A stretch of DNA of 9,519 nt from Halothece sp. MAG. Lineage in GTDB: Bacteria; Cyanobacteriota; Cyanobacteriia; Cyanobacteriales; Rubidibacteraceae. The number at the start of each line of letters is the position of its first letter. The stretch's first letter is position 1. Shown here piece by piece: positions 1 to 5,291 of the stretch. The notes beneath the pieces are model-generated. The model ran no database searches. It saw only the letters and a program-made list of their open reading frames with translations, and had not been told where the DNA came from. Made by a program: the position numbers and the translations under genes. The DNA lies in the NCBI GenBank assembly GCA_018610095.1, contig JAHEOB010000316.1:1-9519 (forward strand). The letters run 5' to 3'.

Positions 1-141
1 CAAGGCGTTTTCGGTGTCGTTGGGCAAGGGGTGGTTTATGTGTTAACTGAAATTATTGGGCGAGGCATTGGCTTAATTGTACGAGGGGTTTTACAAGGTA
101 TTGGTAAAAATGTTGACAATCAGCGCGATCGGCGATTCTAG
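1..141 (+). CDS. C-terminal fragment of a glycine-rich hydrophobic protein (5' end outside window)
   Basis: One plus-strand frame is open from the first base to a TAG at 139-141, giving 46 residues. The visible part alternates Gly with Val, Ile and Leu (for example GVVGQGVVYVL, then IIGRGIGLIVRGVLQGIG) and ends in a charged tail (NVDNQRDRRF). The GxxxG-like spacing suggests an amphipathic or membrane-associated segment. The codon for the Arg-Asp tail carries a near-HIP1 word (GCGATCGG). I do not recognise the family and cannot see the start, so no function is offered. It converges on the peroxiredoxin gene, and a hairpin starts 19 nt after its stop. That it is a real gene is inferred from the open frame, the residue composition and the hairpin; a chance open frame of 46 codons is possible. 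Confidence 0.55.
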   Translation, partial: QGVFGVVGQGVVYVLTEIIGRGIGLIVRGVLQGIGKNVDNQRDRRF

Positions 142-160
142 AAATCATTACTCAATCAGT

Positions 161-180
161 CGGGAGTTGATGAACTCTCG
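161..180 (+). terminator. Hairpin after the left-edge gene, weak terminator candidate
   Basis: CGGGAGTT (161-168) pairs with AACTCTCG (173-180) around the tetraloop GATG. This is eight base pairs with one G-U wobble. It lies 19 nt after the TAG at 141. Only two T residues follow, so it is a weak intrinsic terminator at best; it may stabilise the 3' end or act in both directions between the convergent genes. Confidence 0.4.
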
Positions 181-216
181 TTGCCGATACAGGGAATGGA
201 ATTTTGCATCAAAAAT

Positions 217-236
217 ATCCCCCGCAAAGGGAGGAT
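217..236 (-). terminator. Rho-independent terminator of the peroxiredoxin unit
   Basis: Read on the minus strand, ATCC-T-CCC pairs with GGG-GGAT around the loop TTTGC: seven base pairs with one bulged base. It is followed directly by ATTTTTG, a five-T run. It sits 26 nt beyond the peroxiredoxin stop codon (263-265). Stem plus T-tract in the right orientation makes this the best terminator in the window. Confidence 0.6.
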
Positions 237-262
237 TAGCAGCATTGTGCAATTAAATCAGA

Positions 263-697
263 TTATTTGATAGCACTTAAAACATCGTCTGCGTGGGTGC
301 TGGTATTAACGTTACTATCCACGTAGCTAATAGTGCCATCGGTATCAATGACGTAAGTGATGCGTTTGGCAACATCACCGCCATCAGCATCATAAGCTTT
401 GGTGATGCTACCATCAGTATCGCTTAAAAGGGTAAAGGGTAAACCATATTTTTCCTTAAACATTTTGTGGGAGGCTTCGTCGTCACGACTAACGCCTAAA
501 ACCACCATGTCTTGTTGTTGGTATTTTTCATAGTTATCCCGGAAACTTTGGGCTTCTTTCGTGCAACCGGGGGTATCATCTTTGGGGTAAAAATAGAGAA
601 CTACCGTTTTGCCCTTAAAGTCTGAGAGGGAAACGGTATTGCCTTCGCTATCTTTGGTGGTAAAGTCAGGTGCTTTGGTACCAACTTCAAGTGCCAT
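263..697 (-). CDS. bcp: Thiol peroxidase of the Bcp/PrxQ family, one-cysteine form
   Basis: A peroxiredoxin of 144 residues, usual length for Bcp/PrxQ, predicted to reduce hydrogen peroxide and organic hydroperoxides using thiol donors such as thioredoxin. The thioredoxin fold is clear: N-terminal GTKAPDFTTKDSEG, then the active-site run YPKDDTPGCTKEA with Pro38, Thr42 and peroxidatic Cys45, and the supporting Arg112 in KRITYVIDTDG. No signal peptide is present, so it should be cytoplasmic. Many PrxQ proteins have a resolving Cys five residues after the first; here that position is Gln50, and Cys45 is the only cysteine in the protein, so the reaction must use an external thiol to resolve the sulfenic acid. 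The start is supported by TTAGGA ending 8 nt before the ATG. It is the second gene of a likely two-gene unit with the PepSY-type membrane protein (29-bp gap). The family call is firm; the exact reductant is unknown. Confidence 0.93.
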   Translation of the reverse strand: MALEVGTKAPDFTTKDSEGNTVSLSDFKGKTVVLYFYPKDDTPGCTKEAQSFRDNYEKYQQQDMVVLGVSRDDEASHKMFKEKYGLPFTLLSDTDGSITKAYDADGGDVAKRITYVIDTDGTISYVDSNVNTSTHADDVLSAIK

Positions 698-726
698 AGT
701 TATTTCCTAAATTCAGTTTGCTAACG

Positions 727-1059
727 TCAGGATTTCGATTCTTCTTTTTGGGGCTGTTGCTGTTTACCAGCAGAAAACAACCCTGATTTCTTTATACTTG
801 AGAATAACATAGTTGCCCCAGTGCTTAATAGAAAGAGAACGCCTAGCCCATTGAGTAAGACATAGATTCCTTTGAGTTCATCTCCCAGATATTCTGCTTC
901 ATGAATCACCATTAAAAAATGGGCTTCATCTCGGCTAAAGCCAAACCAATCTTTGGAGAGACGATAGGAAATACCGGTAATGGCAGTAACAATGAGGGGA
1001 AGAATCATAATGGCTGCTAATCGCCGATGCCAAGTGCGAAATCGTTGACGCCAATTCAT
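727..1059 (-). CDS. Small PepSY-associated transmembrane protein
   Basis: A 110-residue membrane protein. The N-terminus WRQRFRTWHRRLAAIMILPL, followed by a Thr/Gly-rich turn (TAITGISYRL), is the signature of the first helix of PepSY-associated TM proteins. Helix 1 spans about residues 14-31 and helix 2 about 64-87, with a soluble loop between them and a hydrophilic Gln/Lys/Glu tail (99-110). Positive charges before helix 1 and after helix 2 predict both ends in the cytoplasm. His11, His47 and His53 lie near the membrane edges and could bind metal or heme, but that is inference. The full-length PepSY_TM family has more helices and a periplasmic PepSY domain, so this is a minimal form. A strong Shine-Dalgarno (TAGGAGA, 6 nt before the ATG) fixes the start. 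It precedes the peroxiredoxin gene in the same direction, so a redox-linked role is possible but unproven. Confidence 0.8.
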   Translation of the reverse strand: MNWRQRFRTWHRRLAAIMILPLIVTAITGISYRLSKDWFGFSRDEAHFLMVIHEAEYLGDELKGIYVLLNGLGVLFLLSTGATMLFSSIKKSGLFSAGKQQQPQKEESKS

Positions 1060-1218
1060 ATTAATCTCCTAGAATCTCTTTCTTTCTGTCATAGCATTTT
1101 CTAATGGTCTGTATTGTTGCCTATAAACGTTTCACAGAGATGGTAATAATTGATTACTCACTTCAGTTTCAGAAATTTTGTTCTAGAATAACCGATAAGA
1201 GCGACTCACAACGTGATT
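1060..1218. promoter_or_regulatory. Divergent intergenic region between the PepSY/peroxiredoxin unit and the subtilase
   Basis: This 159-bp AT-rich gap must hold promoters for both directions. On the plus strand the best -10-like word is TAGAAT at 1184-1189, with only a weak -35 candidate (TTCAGT, 1162-1167, 16-bp spacing). On the minus strand no convincing -35/-10 pair was found. No clear operator palindrome is visible. Confidence 0.35.
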
Positions 1219-2991
1219 ATGAAACGATTACTTTTATTTGGCTTATTCTGCGTTGGATTAACGCTAGCCCTATGGAACTTTTTAGTAACCACTAATCAAG
1301 GGGAATATGATTCCTATGTTATCGATTTTCGGGAGGAAATCCCGTTAGAGGTGGTTGAAAATCAATTAGATGCAATTGAGGCAGAATATAACGTTTCTAC
1401 GCAACTCAACAGTCAATTTTCCGAGCGCGATCGCGTTTATGTGGTCAAATCTGAGGCGGAACTACCGGCCCTTAATCATGTAAGAAGTTTCCTGGAAGAA
1501 ACCACAGAAGCGGTCAATCGCAACTATCTTTATCAAACTTTCAAAAAACCCAACGACCCGTATTTTACCAAGCAATGGAACTTTCGTGATATTAATATTG
1601 AATCTGCTTGGAATGATACCCAAGGAGATGGGGTAACGGTGGCTGTCATTGATACCGGCATTGCCCAAGTTCCTGATTTAAAAGAAACCGAGTTTGTTCG
1701 CGGATACGACTTTATTAATAAAAATGCCCAAGCGACGGATGATGTGGGACACGGTACCCATGTAGCAGGCACGATCGCGCAATCCACCAATAATAATTAT
1801 GGGGTGGCTGGCATTGCCTATCAAGCGAAATTAATGCCCATTAAAGTGCTTGATCAAAACGGCACTGGAACCGTTGCCAATATTGCCGAAGGCATCCGAT
1901 TTGCTGCTGATAATGGGGCTGATGTTATCAATCTCAGTTTAGGAGGCTTAGGAGATAGTCATCTTCTTTCGGAAGCCATTGACTATGCTTATGACAAAGA
2001 TGTGGTGATTGTGGCTGCAGCAGGAAATGCCAACCAAAATTCCGCAGCGTATCCCGCTCGTTATCCCCATGTCATTGCCGTTTCTGCCCTAGATGCGGCT
2101 GGCAATAAAACCAACTATTCCAATTATGGCGCTGGCGTCGATATTTCTGCCCCTGGCGGTAGTCAAGCAGGAGGAATTCTGCAAAATACCATTAAACCTG
2201 GTACCAACGAAGCTGCTTTTGTTGAGAATCAAGGCACGAGTATGGCTGCCCCTCATGTGGCTGGCGTGGCTGCCCTTGTAAAATCAGCAGGCGTGGAGAA
2301 ACCTGACGAAGTTGCTAAAATTCTAAAACAGTCGGTGCGGAAAGTCCACCAAGATCCCCAAAACTATTATGGCGTGGGGCAATTAGATGCTGGTGAAGCC
2401 GTCCACCTTGCCATGCGCGGACAAATTAGTTTCCGTGACTTTTTCCGTTGGCTACGAGATAATGGTTATCTCAATCCTCGCTTCTGGATTGATGGCGGAA
2501 CCGTCATGTTACCCTTCAAAATTGCGACGGTCATTGGCGGTTATCTACTAGCATGGTTATTAAGGAACTATTTCCCCTTTGGCTGGAGTTGGTCCCTTGC
2601 AGGTGGAATTATTGCTGGCAGTGCCGGATTATTTCCCCTACGCAGCATTTTTATCTTTGATTTACCCCAAGCTCCCTTTCGGATTATGGGCAGTTCTATC
2701 CCCGAATTGGGGAATATGATTGCTGGTACAACCACCTTAAATCCGCTATTTGCCAGTGTGTTAATTCCCTTCGGATTAGTCGCCTTACTGTTGCAACATC
2801 CTCGTTGGCGTTGGTTTGCTGTGGGAACCAGCTTAGGCGTCGCCTCCTTTTTAGCCCTTAGCGCGATCGCGTCACCTGCCGTGTGGGGCTTAGGCAGTGG
2901 TTGGTTAGCGAAAAGCTACCTGCTAATCAATGCCTTGTTATGTTATGGCTTAGCCAATTTAGCCAGTCGTCGGGAAACGTTGTCGGTATAG
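1219..2991 (+). CDS. Membrane-anchored subtilisin-like serine protease (S8) with polytopic C-terminus
   Basis: A predicted S8 endopeptidase of 590 residues. In order: an N-terminal signal anchor (about 3-23); a propeptide/inhibitor-like region (about 28-105); the catalytic domain beginning near PNDPYFTKQWNF (about 110-400); and a C-terminal part with four or five hydrophobic helices (about 431-448, 454-474, 510-525, 533-551, 564-580). The triad is intact: Asp145 in AVIDTGI, His178 in GHGTHVAG, Ser341 in GTSMAAPHVAG; the oxyanion Asn270 is in AAAGNA. The anchor should place the catalytic domain outside the cytoplasmic membrane, in periplasm or lumen. Typical secreted subtilases are soluble, so the polytopic tail is unusual. 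The ATG at 1219 was chosen; an in-frame GTG at 1213 adds two residues, and neither has a strong Shine-Dalgarno (AAGAG at 1197-1201). The final 33 nt overlap the end of panC-cmk on the other strand. Substrate unknown; family certain. Confidence 0.93.
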   Translation: MKRLLLFGLFCVGLTLALWNFLVTTNQGEYDSYVIDFREEIPLEVVENQLDAIEAEYNVSTQLNSQFSERDRVYVVKSEAELPALNHVRSFLEETTEAVNRNYLYQTFKKPNDPYFTKQWNFRDINIESAWNDTQGDGVTVAVIDTGIAQVPDLKETEFVRGYDFINKNAQATDDVGHGTHVAGTIAQSTNNNYGVAGIAYQAKLMPIKVLDQNGTGTVANIAEGIRFAADNGADVINLSLGGLGDSHLLSEAIDYAYDKDVVIVAAAGNANQNSAAYPARYPHVIAVSALDAAGNKTNYSNYGAGVDISAPGGSQAGGILQNTIKPGTNEAAFVENQGTSMAAPHVAGVAALVKSAGVEKPDEVAKILKQSVRKVHQDPQNYYGVGQLDAGEAVHLAMRGQISFRDFFRWLRDNGYLNPRFWIDGGTVMLPFKIATVIGGYLLAWLLRNYFPFGWSWSLAGGIIAGSAGLFPLRSIFIFDLPQAPFRIMGSSIPELGNMIAGTTTLNPLFASVLIPFGLVALLLQHPRWRWFAVGTSLGVASFLALSAIASPAVWGLGSGWLAKSYLLINALLCYGLANLASRRETLSV

Positions 2992-4524
2992 CTTCACAAT
3001 TTTCTCGATGACTTGTTCAATGGTGAGATCATCGGTTAATAGCTCGATCGCGTCAGGTGCTTTCCTTAATGGGGCAATGGCGCGATCGCTGTCATAATTA
3101 TCCCGTTGTTGAATTTCATATTGCAATTGTTCAAAGTCAATACTGTCTTGCCCCTGACTCATCAATTCTTTTTGTCGCCGTCGTGCCCGTTCTCCCACCG
3201 AAGCCGTTAGAAAGATTTTTAATTCGGCATCGGGAAAGACATGAGTGCCAATATCTCGCCCTTCTGCAACCACGCCTCCTTTTTCCCCCCACTGTCGTTG
3301 TTTTTCAATTAATTTCTCCCGTACTGCTTTCTGTGCCGAAATAGCGGACACATTTCGAGTGACAATGTGACTTCGGATATCGTCGGTGACATCGTGACCA
3401 TTCACTCGCACTCGCACAGGGCTTTCCGGACGACCACTCAACAGTAATTCCACCTCAGCTTGAGAAACTAATTCTGCAATTCCTGCCTCATCATCAAGGG
3501 AAATTTTGGAATTTAACACTAACCAAGTCAGGCCACGATACATTGCCCCTGTATCCAGATGTAATAAGCCTAATTCATGGGCAACGCGACGGGTAACGCT
3601 TGATTTGCCCGAACCCGCTGGCCCATCAATGGCAATAATGGGAGCGCGATCGCGCAGTATAATATTATCGATGAGCCTTGTTTTCCCAATATAAGCTGCT
3701 AAAGCTAATAACGCTTTTTCCTCGGCCGTGCCTAGGGGTTGTAAGGTATCGGGATGAACCAATGCGGTATAATCAAATTGCGAAGGGGAAAACGGCATCT
3801 GCTGATGTAAGGCTGCAATCAAATCTTGTCCCGTGCGTGTTTCTCCTGTCTCAAAAGCCTGTTTTGCCCGTTGTAATCCTTGATATAATCCTTGGGCTTG
3901 TTCTCGTTGTTGCGCTGTTAAATATTGATTACGAGAACTGCAAGCCAGCCCAGATTCTTCTCGTACAATGGGACAAGCGCGAATTTCGATGGGAAAATTT
4001 AAGTCTTGTACTAAGCGACGAACAATGGCTAACTGTTGCGCGTCTTTCTCCCCAAAATAAGCCCTGCTGGGTTGAATAATATTGAATAACTTGGTGACAA
4101 TCGTTGCCACCCCTTGAAAATGCCCGGGTCGGCTTTCCCCACACAGTTGCGATGTCATAGCAGGCGGGGGCACTACATGAGTCAGCTCCTGTTGACTTTC
4201 TGTGCCACTTACTTGTGATGCTTGGGGATAAAGTTCGCTTGCTTTAGGGGCAAACACAATATCGACCCCTGCTTGTTCACAGAGATCACAATCTTGTTCC
4301 AGTTGACGGGGATAATCCGCTAAATCGGAACCCGGTTCAAACTGTAAGGGGTTGACGAAAATACTGACAACTACAACCTCATTTTCTTGCACAGCGCGAT
4401 CGATCAGACTAAGATGACCCTGATGCAATGCTCCCATAGTGGGAACGAGCCCAATGCTTTGGTCATTTTGCCAAGCGGATTTGAGTTGCGTTCGCACTCC
4501 CGCAATGGTTTGAAATAAACGCAC
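2959..4524 (-). CDS. panC-cmk: Bifunctional pantoate-beta-alanine ligase / cytidylate kinase
   Basis: A 521-residue fusion of two enzymes. The N-terminal half (about 1-285) is pantothenate synthetase, joining pantoate and beta-alanine with ATP in the coenzyme A pathway: PTMGALHQGH (28-37) carries the HxGH nucleotidyl-transfer motif, with FVNPLQF (56-62), GEKDAQQ (158-164) and SSRNQYL (196-202). The C-terminal half (about 296-521) is CMP/dCMP kinase: P-loop GPAGSGKSS (301-309), DTGAMYRG (324-331), GRDIGTHVFPD (422-432) and the lid segment near RRRQKEL. Both active sites look intact. This fusion is a known cyanobacterial feature. A TTG start at 4542 would add six residues, but AGGGAGGGG lies inside that extension, 6 nt before the GTG at 4524, and the resulting MRLFQTIAG matches the usual PanC N-terminus. 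The gene ends inside the convergent subtilase gene, leaving no space for a terminator between them. Cytoplasmic. Confidence 0.96.
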   Translation of the reverse strand: MRLFQTIAGVRTQLKSAWQNDQSIGLVPTMGALHQGHLSLIDRAVQENEVVVVSIFVNPLQFEPGSDLADYPRQLEQDCDLCEQAGVDIVFAPKASELYPQASQVSGTESQQELTHVVPPPAMTSQLCGESRPGHFQGVATIVTKLFNIIQPSRAYFGEKDAQQLAIVRRLVQDLNFPIEIRACPIVREESGLACSSRNQYLTAQQREQAQGLYQGLQRAKQAFETGETRTGQDLIAALHQQMPFSPSQFDYTALVHPDTLQPLGTAEEKALLALAAYIGKTRLIDNIILRDRAPIIAIDGPAGSGKSSVTRRVAHELGLLHLDTGAMYRGLTWLVLNSKISLDDEAGIAELVSQAEVELLLSGRPESPVRVRVNGHDVTDDIRSHIVTRNVSAISAQKAVREKLIEKQRQWGEKGGVVAEGRDIGTHVFPDAELKIFLTASVGERARRRQKELMSQGQDSIDFEQLQYEIQQRDNYDSDRAIAPLRKAPDAIELLTDDLTIEQVIEKIVKLYRQRFPTTG

Positions 4525-4530
4525 GAATTT

Positions 4531-4539
4531 CCCCTCCCT
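4531..4539 (-). promoter_or_regulatory. Shine-Dalgarno that sets the panC-cmk start at GTG 4524
   Basis: On the minus strand AGGGAGGGG lies 6 nt before GTG (4522-4524). This is the strongest ribosome-binding site in the window. It would be coding sequence if the upstream TTG were the start, which argues against that longer form. Confidence 0.75.
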
Positions 4540-4669
4540 CAATCATCCATGAAACAGTGAGACCAATGCGTCACTGCTATATTATTATTGCTCACAGCAA
4601 CCATTATTCCTCAAGCTGTGCCAATTATTTAAATGGTATCAAAATGGTTTTGGAAGGCGAGGTTTTGAT

Positions 4670-4692
4670 CAAAGCATAATTGGCATGCTTTG
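4670..4692. promoter_or_regulatory. 8-bp perfect inverted repeat, possible operator
   Basis: CAAAGCAT (4670-4677) and ATGCTTTG (4685-4692) are perfect inverted repeats separated by seven bases. The centre lies about 83 bp upstream of the ATG at 4764, and the left arm shares bases with the palindrome TTTGATCAAA (4664-4673). The spacing of about one and a half helical turns between arm centres suits a dimeric regulator, but it matches no site I can name. It could also form a short RNA hairpin. Confidence 0.35.
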
Positions 4693-4763
4693 TTAATGTG
4701 TAATTCCTACTTAGAATTGCTATAAACTATTGATCGGTATAACAGACAACAAACCTTGCAACT

Positions 4764-5198
4764 ATGTCTAAACCCACTCAAGCTCATCTGGAACGTACCC
4801 TTGATCGCAACCAATCCTTAGAGGCAAGACAACTGGTTCTCAAGAGAATGCACTACTATATGGGCGCTAAACTAATGGAGGTAGGAGTCAATCCGCAATC
4901 CCCTGAGGTTTTATATCGTTGGTCGGTTAAAACGAAAGAGAATGAGCAAATTTGCACCTTGAGTGCATTTTGGGGGCAGTCAAAAGAAGAACTCCTTTCA
5001 GGGAAAAATCCGTTAACGGGGGAGGAATTAATTAACTGTGCTAAACCCAATGCCTCTAAAGGAATTAAAACGGTAGCGCAACTGTGTGGTTATGCCTCTG
5101 ATATTGAGGGCTTTCGCACTGCATTAAAAGAAGCAATGACGGAAACAGGGATTGAACACGAATCTCTTGATCAATTACTTAAGGAAAAGAACAGTTAA
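4764..5198 (+). CDS. Unknown 144-residue soluble protein
   Basis: I do not recognise this protein. It is hydrophilic and mainly helical in appearance, without signal peptide or membrane segment, so probably cytoplasmic. The N-terminal third is charged (LERTLDRNQSLEARQLVLKR), the middle contains an aromatic stretch (VLYRWSVKTKENEQ, then FWGQSKEELLSG), and the C-terminal part has two likely helices (about 112-128 and 133-142). The three cysteines, Cys64, Cys92 and Cys108, are spread out and do not form a CxxC site. No Shine-Dalgarno precedes the ATG, which is common in cyanobacteria; the start is the first ATG after an in-frame open region. Codon use and GC resemble the neighbours, so recent transfer is not suggested. 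It lies 93 bp upstream of the S10 gene on the same strand, but the gap holds a HIP1 palindrome and probably a separate promoter. Likely a conserved lineage-specific gene; function unassigned. Confidence 0.75.
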   Translation: MSKPTQAHLERTLDRNQSLEARQLVLKRMHYYMGAKLMEVGVNPQSPEVLYRWSVKTKENEQICTLSAFWGQSKEELLSGKNPLTGEELINCAKPNASKGIKTVAQLCGYASDIEGFRTALKEAMTETGIEHESLDQLLKEKNS

Positions 5199-5200
5199 CT

Positions 5201-5212
5201 GCGCGATCGCGC
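5201..5212. repeat. HIP1-centred palindrome GCGCGATCGCGC
   Basis: A 12-bp perfect palindrome containing the HIP1 octamer GCGATCGC (5203-5210), just after the stop of the unknown gene. Other perfect HIP1 copies lie at 1427, 2863, 3082, 3646 and 9146, all inside genes; this is the only intergenic one. HIP1 abundance is a known cyanobacterial genome signature, linked to methylation and not to a mobile element. Confidence 0.85.
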
Positions 5213-5282
5213 TAATGGCACAATCCAATTATTATTTCCCTTAACGGTTAAATCCCTTACTATGGGGGTAAGAGCAGTTATT

Positions 5283-5287
5283 GAGGA
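5283..5287 (+). promoter_or_regulatory. Shine-Dalgarno that sets the S10 gene start at ATG 5292
   Basis: GAGGA lies 4 nt before ATG 5292. An earlier in-frame ATG at 5262 has no such site, and the ten residues it would add (MGVRAVIEEF) would encode this ribosome-binding site as protein, so the later start is preferred. Confidence 0.65.
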
Positions 5288-5291
5288 ATTT

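Larger units (their letters stand above)
4525..4763. promoter_or_regulatory. Inverted-repeat-rich divergent intergenic region (panC-cmk / unknown gene)
   Basis: This 239-bp AT-rich region must carry the promoters of panC-cmk (minus) and the unknown plus-strand gene. Four short perfect dyads are visible: TTGCT-CAC-AGCAA (4588-4600), CAAAA-TGG-TTTTG (4640-4652), the palindrome TTTGATCAAA (4664-4673), and CAAAGCAT-N7-ATGCTTTG (4670-4692). Candidate -10 words on the plus strand are TATAAA (4721-4726) and TATAAC (4738-4743), neither with a good -35. On the minus strand, TAATAT near 4578-4583 is a possible -10 for panC-cmk. No coding potential was seen. Confidence 0.45.

Noticed and set aside
1104..1295. 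Plus-strand frame of 63 codons overlapping the subtilase start
   Set aside because: It overlaps the start of a clear protease gene in another frame, has no ribosome-binding site, and its product shows no recognisable character.
2800..3000. A terminator between the subtilase and panC-cmk
   Set aside because: The genes overlap and no stem with a T-tract was found near either stop codon.
3678..4079. Plus-strand frame of 133 codons inside panC-cmk
   Set aside because: It is antisense to conserved PanC active-site sequence, and its composition is that of a shadow frame.
4543..4763. tRNA or riboswitch upstream of panC-cmk
   Set aside because: The dyads are short and separate, with no cloverleaf and no known aptamer core.
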